A stretch of DNA of 44,731 nucleotides. Source: SIG589 sp964566175. Lineage in GTDB: Bacteria; Bacillota; Clostridia; Oscillospirales; Acutalibacteraceae. Position numbers and translations under genes: made by a program. Shown here piece after piece: positions 24,618 through 33,437 of the stretch (position 1 is the first letter of the stretch; each line of letters begins with the position of its first letter). Location of the stretch: assembly GCA_964566175.1 (NCBI GenBank), contig CAZMHU010000014.1:1-44731 (forward strand). Direction: 5' to 3'. Under the pieces are notes generated by a model, which worked only from the letters and a program-made list of their open reading frames with translations, ran no database searches and was not told the origin of the DNA.

Positions 24618-25334
24618 ATGGCTTTTTTAAAAAAGAAGAAAACCGCAGAGCGTATACTGCCGCAACATATAGCGATTATAATGGACGGCAACGGACGATG
24701 GGCAAAGCGCCGTCATATGCCGAGAACGGCTGGTCATGCCGCGGGTTCGAAAACTTTTAAAGATATTGTGAGATATTGCAATAAAATCGGCATCAAGTAT
24801 CTCACGGTATACGCCTTTTCAACCGAAAACTGGAAACGTCCGAAGGAAGAGGTTGATAATATAATGAACATCTTCCGTCAATACTTAAAGGATACCGAAA
24901 ACTTTAAGGACGAAAACATCAGTTTGCAGTTCATCGGTGACAGGAGCAATCTCCCCGATGATATTGTAAAACTTATGGAAAAGGCGGAAGATGACTCGAG
25001 GGATTATACCGGAATGCACCTTAACATTGCGATGAACTACGGCGGCAGGGATGAAATTGTCCACGCTGTTAAGAAAATCGTTCGTGACGGTGTGCCGGAG
25101 AGCAATATAACCGAAGAGTTAATATCGAAAAATCTTTATACCGTCGGTCAGCCCGACCCCGATTACATAATCCGACCGAGCGGAGAATACCGCCTGTCGA
25201 ACTATTTGATATGGCAGTCGGCTTATGCCGAATATTGGTTTTCTGATGTGCTTTGGCCTGATTTCCGTCCAAAACATTTGGAAGAAGCACTTGACAGTTA
25301 TAACAAACGCAACCGTCGTTTCGGCGGAGTATAG
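24618..25334 (+). CDS. uppS: Undecaprenyl diphosphate synthase (cis-prenyltransferase)
   Basis: This 238-residue enzyme builds the C55 lipid carrier for cell-wall synthesis from farnesyl diphosphate and isopentenyl diphosphate. The signature IIMDGNGRWAKRR carries the catalytic Asp23. LTVYAFSTENWKRP and the C-terminal DPDYIIRPSGEYRLSNYLIWQSAYAEYWF are intact; the usual RTSGE motif reads RPSGE here. AGGAG supports the start. It begins a tightly packed run to polC (gaps of 10 bases or less) after the hairpin at 24572. Confidence 0.96.
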   Translation: MAFLKKKKTAERILPQHIAIIMDGNGRWAKRRHMPRTAGHAAGSKTFKDIVRYCNKIGIKYLTVYAFSTENWKRPKEEVDNIMNIFRQYLKDTENFKDENISLQFIGDRSNLPDDIVKLMEKAEDDSRDYTGMHLNIAMNYGGRDEIVHAVKKIVRDGVPESNITEELISKNLYTVGQPDPDYIIRPSGEYRLSNYLIWQSAYAEYWFSDVLWPDFRPKHLEEALDSYNKRNRRFGGV

Positions 25335-25342
25335 GAGTTATT

Positions 25343-26176
25343 ATGAAAACGAGAATTATATCCGCGCTTTGCGGCGTTTTGATTTTTGCCGCGATTATCA
25401 TACTGAGTACCGATTTGGTTCTGAGCACCGGCTATCCAATAATAATGATTGTCGCAGTTTCACTGCTTGCGGCTATCGGTGCATATGAAATATTGCATAA
25501 CACAGGCATTGTTAAAAATAATATTATAGCGGGCATATCTTGTGTTTCCGCCTTTATGATGACACTTTTGTTCTCGGTGACATCCGGGACAACAATCGCA
25601 ATAATGGCATATTTCGCTTTTGTCGCAGTGATTTTGACGGTTTCGCTCTTTATTCACGATAAAACCTCATACGCCGAACTTGCGGCGGCGCAGGCATATA
25701 CGTTTTTTCTGTCTTTTGCGTTTTCCTGTATGGTAAATGTTTTAAACTTTTTCGGTTTCGGAGCATTTTTGCTGATATTCGTTTTTGCGTGGGGAAGTGA
25801 CACCTTTGCATATTTTACAGGTGTCTTCCTCGGAAAGCATAAACTTTGCCCCGCACTCAGCCCGAAAAAAACGGTTGAGGGTGCTATCGGCGGAATACTC
25901 GGCTGCATGATCTGCACACTTATCGTATGCCTTGCGCGTAACGCAAACGGCGCCAATGTCAATGTTGTTGCCATAACCCTTTTTTCGGCACTCTTTTCGG
26001 TGCTCGGTATGGTTGGGGATATAAGCGCATCATATATTAAGCGTGCCGTTGGAATAAAGGATTACGGAAATATAATGCCGGGACACGGCGGCGTGCTTGA
26101 CCGTTTTGACAGCGTTTTGCTTATTGCTCCGGTTTATTATACAGTTTTAAGTTTGATTGCGGTTTTGGGAAGTTGA
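25343..26176 (+). CDS. cdsA: Phosphatidate cytidylyltransferase
   Basis: This 277-residue integral membrane enzyme makes CDP-diacylglycerol from phosphatidate and CTP, the branch point of phospholipid synthesis. About eight hydrophobic segments are visible, and the C-terminal CDS signature reads S-x2-KR-x4-KD followed by MPGHGGVLDRFDS. It starts 8 bases after uppS. The pairing of uppS, cdsA and dxr groups lipid carrier, phospholipid and isoprenoid synthesis. Confidence 0.96.
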   Translation: MKTRIISALCGVLIFAAIIILSTDLVLSTGYPIIMIVAVSLLAAIGAYEILHNTGIVKNNIIAGISCVSAFMMTLLFSVTSGTTIAIMAYFAFVAVILTVSLFIHDKTSYAELAAAQAYTFFLSFAFSCMVNVLNFFGFGAFLLIFVFAWGSDTFAYFTGVFLGKHKLCPALSPKKTVEGAIGGILGCMICTLIVCLARNANGANVNVVAITLFSALFSVLGMVGDISASYIKRAVGIKDYGNIMPGHGGVLDRFDSVLLIAPVYYTVLSLIAVLGS

Positions 26177-26180
26177 TAAA

Positions 26181-27317
26181 ATGAAGACTATATCTATACT
26201 CGGTTCTACCGGTTCAATCGGAACACAGGCGCTCACGGTTGCACGTGCCGGTGATTATAGGGTTTGTGCGCTTGCCGCGGGAAGTAATATAACACTGCTT
26301 GAACAGCAGGCGAGAGAGTTCTCACCTGCACTCGTTGCCGTAATGGACGAAAATGCGGCGGCTGACCTAAAAACACGTCTTGCCGATACCGATATACGTG
26401 TTGTGTCGGGCAGTGACGGCGTTTGCGAGGCGGCATCTCACGCCGATGCGGACATTGTGCTTAACGCGATTGTCGGAATAGCGGGCTTGCGCCCGACTTT
26501 GTCGGCTATAGGGGCTAAAAAGACTCTCGCACTTGCCAATAAAGAGTCGCTCGTTACAGGTGGATGTCTAGTTACCGATGCCGCAAAGCGATACGGTGTT
26601 GACATACTGCCGGTCGACAGCGAACATTCGGCGATTTTTCAGTGCTTGCAGGGTGTGCCGAAAGGCGCACTCGGAAAAATTTTGCTGACGGCATCGGGCG
26701 GGCCTTTTTACGGTTACAGCCGCGAACAACTGAAAAACGTTACCGTTGAGGATGCCCTTAAACATCCGAGTTGGAGTATGGGAAGAAAAATCACGGTTGA
26801 CAGCGCAACGCTTATGAACAAGGGTTTTGAAGTTATCGAGGCTGTTCATCTTTTCTCGGTCCCCGCAGAGGATATTGAGGTGCTTATTCACAGGCAGAGT
26901 ATCGTGCATTCGGCGGTTGAACTCTCCGACGGTGCCGTTATAGCACAACTCGGAATGCCGAGTATGTGTTTGCCGATACAGTATGCTCTGACCTATCCCG
27001 ACAGGTCACCCTGTCCGTGCGAGCGGCTTTCCCTTGCCGATATCGGAACGCTCACTTTTGACCGTCCCGACAGAGAAACGTTTGAATGTCTTGATTTGTG
27101 CATTAAGGCGTCGCGCGAGGGCGGACTTAAAGCGGCGGCTGTAAACGGCGCAAATGAGGCGGCTGTTGCACGTTTCTTAAACGGCGAAATCGGTTTTCTC
27201 GATATACCGCGACTTGTGCGTGCCGCATATGAGGCACAGAAAAAGGTCGAGTCATTTAAAATTGATGATGTTTTTGATGCGGATAAAGCCGCAAGGGAAA
27301 TTGTTTTTAGTAGGTGA
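26181..27317 (+). CDS. dxr: 1-deoxy-D-xylulose 5-phosphate reductoisomerase
   Basis: This 378-residue enzyme performs the first committed step of the MEP pathway, NADPH-dependent conversion of DXP to MEP; it is the fosmidomycin target. The NADP loop GSTGSIG is at residues 8-14, the metal- and substrate-binding PVDSEHSAIFQ is central, and the flexible loop and HPSWSMGRKITVDSATLMNKG are intact. ATG 26181 is set by GGGAAG at 26167-26172. Its stop overlaps the rseP GTG start by 4 bases, and ispG of the same pathway follows rseP. Confidence 0.97.
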   Translation: MKTISILGSTGSIGTQALTVARAGDYRVCALAAGSNITLLEQQAREFSPALVAVMDENAAADLKTRLADTDIRVVSGSDGVCEAASHADADIVLNAIVGIAGLRPTLSAIGAKKTLALANKESLVTGGCLVTDAAKRYGVDILPVDSEHSAIFQCLQGVPKGALGKILLTASGGPFYGYSREQLKNVTVEDALKHPSWSMGRKITVDSATLMNKGFEVIEAVHLFSVPAEDIEVLIHRQSIVHSAVELSDGAVIAQLGMPSMCLPIQYALTYPDRSPCPCERLSLADIGTLTFDRPDRETFECLDLCIKASREGGLKAAAVNGANEAAVARFLNGEIGFLDIPRLVRAAYEAQKKVESFKIDDVFDADKAAREIVFSR

Positions 27318-28366
27318 TTGTTATACTTTCGTTTTTATCGTCCGTTTGGCCGTATGCTGTTGCGGTTATAATGTTTCTGTTGCTGATACTGATACACGAA
27401 CTCGGACACTTTATTGCCGCGAAATCGGTCGGAATACGTGTTAACGAATTTTCCGTGGGTTTCGGGCCGAAACTTTTTTCAAAGAAAATCGGAGAAACGG
27501 AATATATGCTCAAAGCAGTGCCTTTCGGCGGTTACTGCGCTATGGAAGGTGAAGACGAGGACAGCAACGACGAAAACGCATTTTGCAACAAAAGTGCGCC
27601 GCGCCGTGCGCTGGTTGTCGTTGCGGGTGCGGTTTTCAACCTTTTGCTCGGTCTTATTATTGTTGCGATAATTCTAGCACCGCAAGAGCGTTTTACAAGC
27701 ACAACGGTTGCCGAATTTGCGGAGAATTCCGTTAGTTCGCAATACGGACTTCGCGTTGGCGACCGTATTATCGAGGTTGACGGCAGACATATTTTCTCGA
27801 CCTATGATTTAAGTTATACCTTTACGGGCGTTTCGGACGGAACGGTTGATATGGTTGTTATCCGTGACGGCAAGAAGACCGAGTTGAAAGACGTTAAGTT
27901 CAATACCGAAACCGAAGAGGGTATGGATTATATATCGGTCGATTTTTGGGTTGAGGGTATTGAAAAGAATTTCGGTATTTTTATATCGCAGACATTCCGC
28001 ACGGCGCTGTCCTACGGTAGGGTGGTTTGGTTCTCGCTTATCGACCTTATAACCGGAAAATACGGAATAAGTGCCGTTTCGGGCCCCGTCGGCGTTACTG
28101 CGGCTATCGGTACTGCCGCTAAGCAGAGCGTTTTGAATATACTGCCTATGATGGCACTGATAACAATAAACTTGGGAATTTTCAATCTTTTGCCGTTGCC
28201 CGCACTTGACGGCGGCAGACTTTTGTTCTTGATAATAGAAATGGTTTTTCGCAAGCCTGTTCCGCAAAAATATGAGGGGCTTGTGCATACAGTAGGATTT
28301 TTGTTGCTTATACTTTTGATGATAGCCGTTACGGCTAAGGATATATGGGCGTTGGTGGTAAAATAA
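27314..28366 (+). CDS. rseP: RIP metalloprotease RseP (site-2 protease)
   Basis: This 350-residue intramembrane zinc protease cuts transmembrane anchors, in Bacillus (RasP) anti-sigma factors and signal peptide remnants. The zinc motif HELGH is at residues 28-32 in the first membrane segment. A PDZ domain covers about 125-195, and the second zinc motif LPLPALDGGR is in a later segment, with two more membrane segments at the C-terminus. It starts with GTG overlapping the dxr stop (GTGA) and ends in TAATG shared with ispG, so translation is coupled on both sides. Confidence 0.95.
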   Translation: MIVILSFLSSVWPYAVAVIMFLLLILIHELGHFIAAKSVGIRVNEFSVGFGPKLFSKKIGETEYMLKAVPFGGYCAMEGEDEDSNDENAFCNKSAPRRALVVVAGAVFNLLLGLIIVAIILAPQERFTSTTVAEFAENSVSSQYGLRVGDRIIEVDGRHIFSTYDLSYTFTGVSDGTVDMVVIRDGKKTELKDVKFNTETEEGMDYISVDFWVEGIEKNFGIFISQTFRTALSYGRVVWFSLIDLITGKYGISAVSGPVGVTAAIGTAAKQSVLNILPMMALITINLGIFNLLPLPALDGGRLLFLIIEMVFRKPVPQKYEGLVHTVGFLLLILLMIAVTAKDIWALVVK

Positions 28367-29427
28367 TGTTTAAGAGAAACGATACACGACAGGTTGCTGT
28401 CGGAAAATATAAACTGGGCGGCGGCGCACCGATATTGATACAGTCTATGCTGAATGTCCCCGCACACGATTTTTGCGGTAATGTCGAGCAGGCAAAACGC
28501 CTTGCGGCGGCAGGTTGCGAAATTATCCGTGTTTCGGTTCCGGACGTCGAAACCGTAAAACTTATTCCTCTGCTTAAAGAGGCAGTTGATGTTCCGATAG
28601 TCGCGGATATACATTTTGATTACCGCCTTGCGATTGAAAGTGTCGCGGCGGGTGTTGATAAGGTTCGCATAAACCCCGGAAATATCGGCGGCGACGATAA
28701 AGTAAAGGCCGTTGCAGCGGCTTGTGCCGCAAGAAATGTTCCCATAAGAATAGGTGTAAACTCCGGCTCTGTACCTAAGGACATTCTTGCAAAGTACGGC
28801 GCACCGACACCGCAGGCCTTGGTAGAAAGCGGAAAATATCATATTTCACTACTTGAAAAATTTGATTTTAACGATATTGTACTGTCGCTTAAATCTTCTG
28901 ATACCGATATAATGTATAAAACATATATGCTTGCCGCCGAAACCTGTCCCTATCCGCTCCATCTCGGTGTTACCGAGGCGGGTACGAGCAAAATGGGCGT
29001 TATCCGCTCTGCCGCGGGAATAGGCGGTCTGCTTTTGGCGGGAATAGGTGATACGGTACGTGTATCACTCACCGATGATCCCGCAAATGAGGTTGCCGCC
29101 GCGAGGGATATTCTTTCGGCTGTCGGTTTGCGGCGTGAGGGTGTTCGAATTGTTTCCTGTCCGACTTGCGGCAGAACAAAGGTCGATTTGATAGGTCTTG
29201 CAAACCGTGCGGAAGAGGCACTTGCGGGATTTAAGCAAAACATAACAGTTGCTATAATGGGCTGTGTAGTAAACGGCCCCGGTGAAGCGCGCGAGGCGGA
29301 TATAGGAATAGCCGGCGGCGACGGTTGCGGACTTATATTCAAAAAAGGCGAAATTATACGCAAGGTAAAGGAAGAAGATTTGCTTTGCGAACTTGTAAAC
29401 GAAATTAAAAACGAGTATGGAGAATAG
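28366..29427 (+). CDS. ispG: 4-hydroxy-3-methylbut-2-enyl diphosphate synthase
   Basis: This 353-residue Fe-S enzyme (GcpE) converts MEcPP to HMBPP late in the MEP pathway. The TIM-barrel part has PILIQSMLN, VPIVADIHFDYRLA and KVRINPGNIG; the C-terminal domain has the cluster cysteines in CPTCGRTKVDL and GCVVNGPGEA. The usual QSMTNT reads QSMLNV here. ATG 28366 shares its A with the rseP TAA; an in-frame ATG at 28345 lies inside rseP without better support. With dxr and uppS it shows that this organism makes isoprenoids by the MEP route. Confidence 0.96.
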   Translation: MFKRNDTRQVAVGKYKLGGGAPILIQSMLNVPAHDFCGNVEQAKRLAAAGCEIIRVSVPDVETVKLIPLLKEAVDVPIVADIHFDYRLAIESVAAGVDKVRINPGNIGGDDKVKAVAAACAARNVPIRIGVNSGSVPKDILAKYGAPTPQALVESGKYHISLLEKFDFNDIVLSLKSSDTDIMYKTYMLAAETCPYPLHLGVTEAGTSKMGVIRSAAGIGGLLLAGIGDTVRVSLTDDPANEVAAARDILSAVGLRREGVRIVSCPTCGRTKVDLIGLANRAEEALAGFKQNITVAIMGCVVNGPGEAREADIGIAGGDGCGLIFKKGEIIRKVKEEDLLCELVNEIKNEYGE

Positions 29428-29429
29428 TA

Positions 29430-32400
29430 ATGCAACAAAGGTTTTTTTCGGAACTTTTCGGTGATTACATAGCCGACATATCCGCTCTTCCCGAGGGTGA
29501 GGTTACGGCGTGCGATTTGTTTGTTGAAAACAGAAGTTTGGCGCTTTGCGTGCATTTTAAAGATTATGTAAATCAATCTGTTTTGAACTCGATGCGTGAC
29601 AGCATTAAAAACGGTTTACAACTTAATAATATAGATTTTTCGGTAACATTTTCTCCACAGGCACTTTCTATCGAGGCGGTTGCCGATGTTACCGGTCTTG
29701 TAAAGACAAAAAATCCCGCCTTTAACGGTTATTTTAACGGAGCGGATTTTGCCCTTGCGGACGACAGCGTTACCGTAACCTTAAAATACGGCGGTCTTTC
29801 AAGCGTTAGGGCACTGCGTTTTGAAGATCTGCTTGCCGCCACTGTTAAAAAAATGTTTTCAAGGGATATTACCGTTACGGTTGCGGGTGAAGAGAATATT
29901 GATTCCCCCGAACCGCCGCCGATTGCCGCCGAGCCGAAAAAAGCGTTTACCCCCGCGCCGAAATCTGCTGCTCCCGCCAAAAAGGAAGAGCCGAAACGTG
30001 TTTTTTCTGGCAAGCCGGCAGACGGTTTGCCGGTATATCTTGAAAGCGCATCGCTTTTTTACGGCAGAAGTATTGATAAAAACGTAACTCCGCTGTCGGA
30101 ATATATTCCGCTCGGCAGTCCTGAAGAACGCGCAAAATTTATCGGTTGGGGCAGGGTGTTTGATTTTGAGTCACGCACTGTTAATACCAAACGCGGACCG
30201 AGTCTCAGTTGCAAGTTCTGCTTTAGCGATAATACAAATTCTCTTAATGCGAGTCTGTTTGTCGACGAAAAACTGAAATCGCAAATCGCCCCGCTAAAAG
30301 ACGGTGCGGTTTTGCTCATAAACGGCAGTTATGAATATGACCGTTGGATGGGCGATTTTGTTGTTAAAGTCAGTGCTATGGCAACATTGCAGGAATATGA
30401 AGAGGGCGACGACGCTCTCGAAAAGCGAATAGAACTTCACTGTCATACCAATATGTCGGCCAAGGACGCTGTTTCAAGTGGTGAAGATATTGTAAACTGT
30501 GCTTTCAAGTTCGGTCATAAGGCGGTTGCCATTACCGACCACGGCGTTGTTCAGGCGTATCCGTCTGCCGCCGCCGCAGTTAAAAAAATCCGCAAGGGCG
30601 GCAGTGACTTTAAGGTCATATACGGCGTTGAGGCATATTTCGTCGATGATGAGCGGTACGATATCAGCAAACTGAATTCAAAGGAAATCGGCAAACTTCG
30701 CCGTCACCAAATTCTGCTTGTCAAGAATTTAGAGGGACTTAAAAATCTTTATAAACTTGTATCGGAGGCTCATCTCAAAGATTTTCACGGAAAGCCGTGC
30801 ACACTTAAAAGCAAACTTGTAAAGCACAGAGAGGGCCTTATTGTCGGCAGTGCCTGTGAGGCGGGCGACCTTTATACCGCTATCGTTGACGGCGCATCCG
30901 ATGAGGAACTTTTGAGGATTGCAAGTTTTTATGATTATCTTGAGATTCAGCCTATCGGCAATAACGAATTTATGATACGTGCTTCGGCAGAGCCTGATAG
31001 GATTGATAAAAAAACAGGCGCAGTTATTAAAAACCGTTATAGGTCGGTAACCGATGCCGAGGTTATAAGAAACTTTAACCGCAAGGTTGTCGAACTCGGC
31101 GATAAATTAGGATTGCCTGTTGTTGCGACTGGTGACGTGCATTTTCTCCGAAAAGAAGATGCAGTGATACGAAAGATTTTGCTTGCGGGGCAAGGTTTTG
31201 AAGATTTTGACAATCAAGCCCCGCTTTGGCTTAAAACTACCAATGAAATGCTTGAAGAGTTTTCGTACTTCGGTGAGCGTGCAAGAGAATTTGTTATTGA
31301 TAACCCCGCAAAGATAAACGCTATGATATCGGACGATGTTATTCCCGTTCCCGACGGAAACTATCCTCCTGTTATCGAGGGTTCTGATGACGAACTTAAA
31401 GAAATCTGTTGGAAACGCGCTCACGATATGTACGGTGATGAATTGCCGTCTATTGTTGAGGAACGCCTGAAAAAAGAACTCGACGGTATTATCAACAACG
31501 GCTATTCGATAATGTATATGTCGGCGCAAAAACTTGTTCAGTACAGCGAAGAACACGGATATCTCGTAGGTTCGCGTGGTTCGGTTGGTTCGTCCTTTGC
31601 CGCTACAATGGCGGGAATATCCGAAGTTAATCCTTTAGCACCGCATTATTACTGTAAAAACTGTAAACATAACGAATTTTTCACAAAGGGTGAAGTCGGT
31701 TCGGGATTTGATTTGCCCGAAAAAGACTGTCCTGTTTGCGGAGAGCCTCTCTGTCGTGATGGTCACGATATTCCGTTTGAAACGTTTTTGGGCTTTAACG
31801 GTGATAAAGTTCCCGATATTGACCTTAACTTTTCGGACGAGTTCCAAACCAACGTACAGAAATATACCGAAGAACTGTTCGGCAGTGAAAACGTTTTCAA
31901 AGCGGGAACTATTTCCACTATTGCCGAAAAGACGGCTTTCGGTTTTGTTAAGGCATATGCCGAAAAGAAAAACATCGTCCTGAACGGTGCGGAGTTAAAA
32001 CGTCTTGCATATATGGTGCGTGACTCCGAAATCAAATCAACGACCGGTCAGCATCCTGCGGGAATGGTTGTTGTTCCGCGCGACAAAGAAATATACGATT
32101 TCTGTCCCATACAGCACCCCGCGGACGATACATCTTCCGATGTTATAACGACCCACTTCGATTTCCATTCCATTCACGATACGATTTTGAAACTCGACGA
32201 ACTCGGTCACGTTGTACCGACCACATATAAGTATCTTGAAGAGTATTCGGGAATTAAGGTCAACGATGTTTCGATGAGTGACCCCGACGTTTACTCGCTT
32301 TTCACTTCGACAAAGGCACTCGGCGTAACGCCCGAGGAAATATATTCGCAAAACGGCACTTTCTGCATACCGGAATTCGGAACGGATTTCGTACGCGGAA

Positions 32401-33263
32401 TGTTGCTTGACTGCAAACCCAAAACCTTTGCAGATTTGTTGCAGATTTCCGGTCTTTCACACGGTACGGACGTTTGGCTCGGAAACGCAAAGGAACTTAT
32501 CGACAACGGAACTTGTACCATTTCCGAAGTTATCGGTACGCGTGATAACATAATGGTGTATCTTATTCATAAAGGGCTTGACAACGCACGCGCCTTTAAA
32601 ATTACCGAAACGGTACGTAAAGGTCTTATTGCCAAAGGCAAGGTGAGTGCGGAACAGTGGGAAGAAATGGCGCAGGAAATGCGCGACCACGAAGTTCCTG
32701 AATGGTATATTCAAAGTTGCCGAAAAATTAAATATATGTTCCCGAAAGCTCACGCCGCGGCATATGTTATATCGGCTTTGCGCCTTGCGTGGTATAAGGT
32801 ACATAAGCCTATTGAGTTTTACTGTGCATTCTTTACCGCTCGCCCCGAAGATATCGAGGTCGAAACTGTTATGAAGGGAAAGGAAGCAGTAAGACAGCGC
32901 ATTAACAGCATTCGCGCAAAGGGTAAAGAGGCAACACCGAAAGAAACCGACGTTTATAACAAACTGCTTATTATAAACGAAATGCTCAGTCGCGGACTCG
33001 AGATTTTGCCTATTGACCTTAAAAAGTCGCACGCTACGCACTATCTGCTTGAAGATGGAAAAATGCGTTTGCCGTTCTGCGCTCTTTCGGGCGTAGGTGA
33101 AAAGGCGGCATATTCGCTCTATGATGCCGCCCAAAACGGTGAGTTTATCTCAAAAGATGAATTCCAAGCCGTTGCGGGTGTATCTAAGACGGTCGTGCAG
33201 GCGCTTTCGGATATCGGCGCACTCGGGGATTTGCCGGACTCCAATCAAATGTCACTATTTTGA
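29430..33263 (+). CDS. polC: DNA polymerase III PolC lacking the DnaQ-like proofreading exonuclease
   Basis: This 1277-residue protein is the Gram-positive replicative polymerase alpha subunit. Order: N-terminal domain (1-150), Pro/Ala/Lys-rich linker (about 155-205), OB domain (215-325), PHP domain (335-580), polymerase core with the zinc motif C742-x2-C745...C767-x2-C770, catalytic D796, D798 and D923, and C-terminal part ending SLF. Bacillus PolC is about 1437 residues because a DnaQ-like exonuclease interrupts the PHP domain after the VDD of its third motif. Here VDD (405-407) runs through a short linker straight to RRHQILLVKN, and no DxE-type exonuclease motif exists. PHP ligand candidates H337, H339, D370, H371, E401, H426, D569 and H571 remain. 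The frame has no breaks. Confidence 0.97.
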   Translation: MQQRFFSELFGDYIADISALPEGEVTACDLFVENRSLALCVHFKDYVNQSVLNSMRDSIKNGLQLNNIDFSVTFSPQALSIEAVADVTGLVKTKNPAFNGYFNGADFALADDSVTVTLKYGGLSSVRALRFEDLLAATVKKMFSRDITVTVAGEENIDSPEPPPIAAEPKKAFTPAPKSAAPAKKEEPKRVFSGKPADGLPVYLESASLFYGRSIDKNVTPLSEYIPLGSPEERAKFIGWGRVFDFESRTVNTKRGPSLSCKFCFSDNTNSLNASLFVDEKLKSQIAPLKDGAVLLINGSYEYDRWMGDFVVKVSAMATLQEYEEGDDALEKRIELHCHTNMSAKDAVSSGEDIVNCAFKFGHKAVAITDHGVVQAYPSAAAAVKKIRKGGSDFKVIYGVEAYFVDDERYDISKLNSKEIGKLRRHQILLVKNLEGLKNLYKLVSEAHLKDFHGKPCTLKSKLVKHREGLIVGSACEAGDLYTAIVDGASDEELLRIASFYDYLEIQPIGNNEFMIRASAEPDRIDKKTGAVIKNRYRSVTDAEVIRNFNRKVVELGDKLGLPVVATGDVHFLRKEDAVIRKILLAGQGFEDFDNQAPLWLKTTNEMLEEFSYFGERAREFVIDNPAKINAMISDDVIPVPDGNYPPVIEGSDDELKEICWKRAHDMYGDELPSIVEERLKKELDGIINNGYSIMYMSAQKLVQYSEEHGYLVGSRGSVGSSFAATMAGISEVNPLAPHYYCKNCKHNEFFTKGEVGSGFDLPEKDCPVCGEPLCRDGHDIPFETFLGFNGDKVPDIDLNFSDEFQTNVQKYTEELFGSENVFKAGTISTIAEKTAFGFVKAYAEKKNIVLNGAELKRLAYMVRDSEIKSTTGQHPAGMVVVPRDKEIYDFCPIQHPADDTSSDVITTHFDFHSIHDTILKLDELGHVVPTTYKYLEEYSGIKVNDVSMSDPDVYSLFTSTKALGVTPEEIYSQNGTFCIPEFGTDFVRGMLLDCKPKTFADLLQISGLSHGTDVWLGNAKELIDNGTCTISEVIGTRDNIMVYLIHKGLDNARAFKITETVRKGLIAKGKVSAEQWEEMAQEMRDHEVPEWYIQSCRKIKYMFPKAHAAAYVISALRLAWYKVHKPIEFYCAFFTARPEDIEVETVMKGKEAVRQRINSIRAKGKEATPKETDVYNKLLIINEMLSRGLEILPIDLKKSHATHYLLEDGKMRLPFCALSGVGEKAAYSLYDAAQNGEFISKDEFQAVAGVSKTVVQALSDIGALGDLPDSNQMSLF

Positions 33264-33319
33264 TGTGGTGTTTAAATATGTTTGATGATAAAACTTAATA
33301 ACTTATATCTAAAATGACG

Positions 33320-33419
33320 AAAATCAGTCTTAAAGGTTGCAATTTTGTAATAATTCGGTATAATAATAGTAACGCGAGGTTACAAAATTGTAATTTTCAA
33401 AGGACTGATTTTTATTTTT
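33320..33419 (+). terminator. Large two-tier inverted repeat enclosing a promoter, probable polC terminator
   Basis: AAAATCAGTC (33320-33329) pairs with GACTGATTTT (33403-33412). Inside, TTGCAATTTTGTAA (33337-33350) pairs with TTACAAAATTGTAA (33380-33393), with one G-U pair in RNA. The loop is 29 bases. T-rich sequence follows to 33419. A transcript from polC could fold it all as a terminator. The loop contains the -10 of the next gene, and the right arm contains its AAAGGA. Confidence 0.65.
33337..33364 (+). promoter_or_regulatory. Sigma-A promoter of the M23 endopeptidase gene
   Basis: TTGCAA (33337-33342), a 16-base spacer and a perfect TATAAT (33359-33364). The -35 lies in one arm of the inverted repeat and the predicted start (about 33371) just before the other. 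Each inner arm is itself a near-palindrome of TTRCAA-N2-TTGTAA, so two operator-like sites flank the -10. Confidence 0.7.
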
Positions 33420-33437
33420 AAAAACCTTAAACTCTTT

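Noticed and set aside
28012..28842. Minus-strand open frame opposite rseP/ispG (about 276 codons)
   Set aside because: Overlaps two conserved genes completely and shows no family signature.
33380..33393. BlaI/MecI or WalR operator at TTACAAAATTGTAA
   Set aside because: The TACA/TGTA half-sites are 4 bases apart, not the spacing I know for BlaI, and the TGTWA direct repeat with 5-base spacing needed for WalR is absent.
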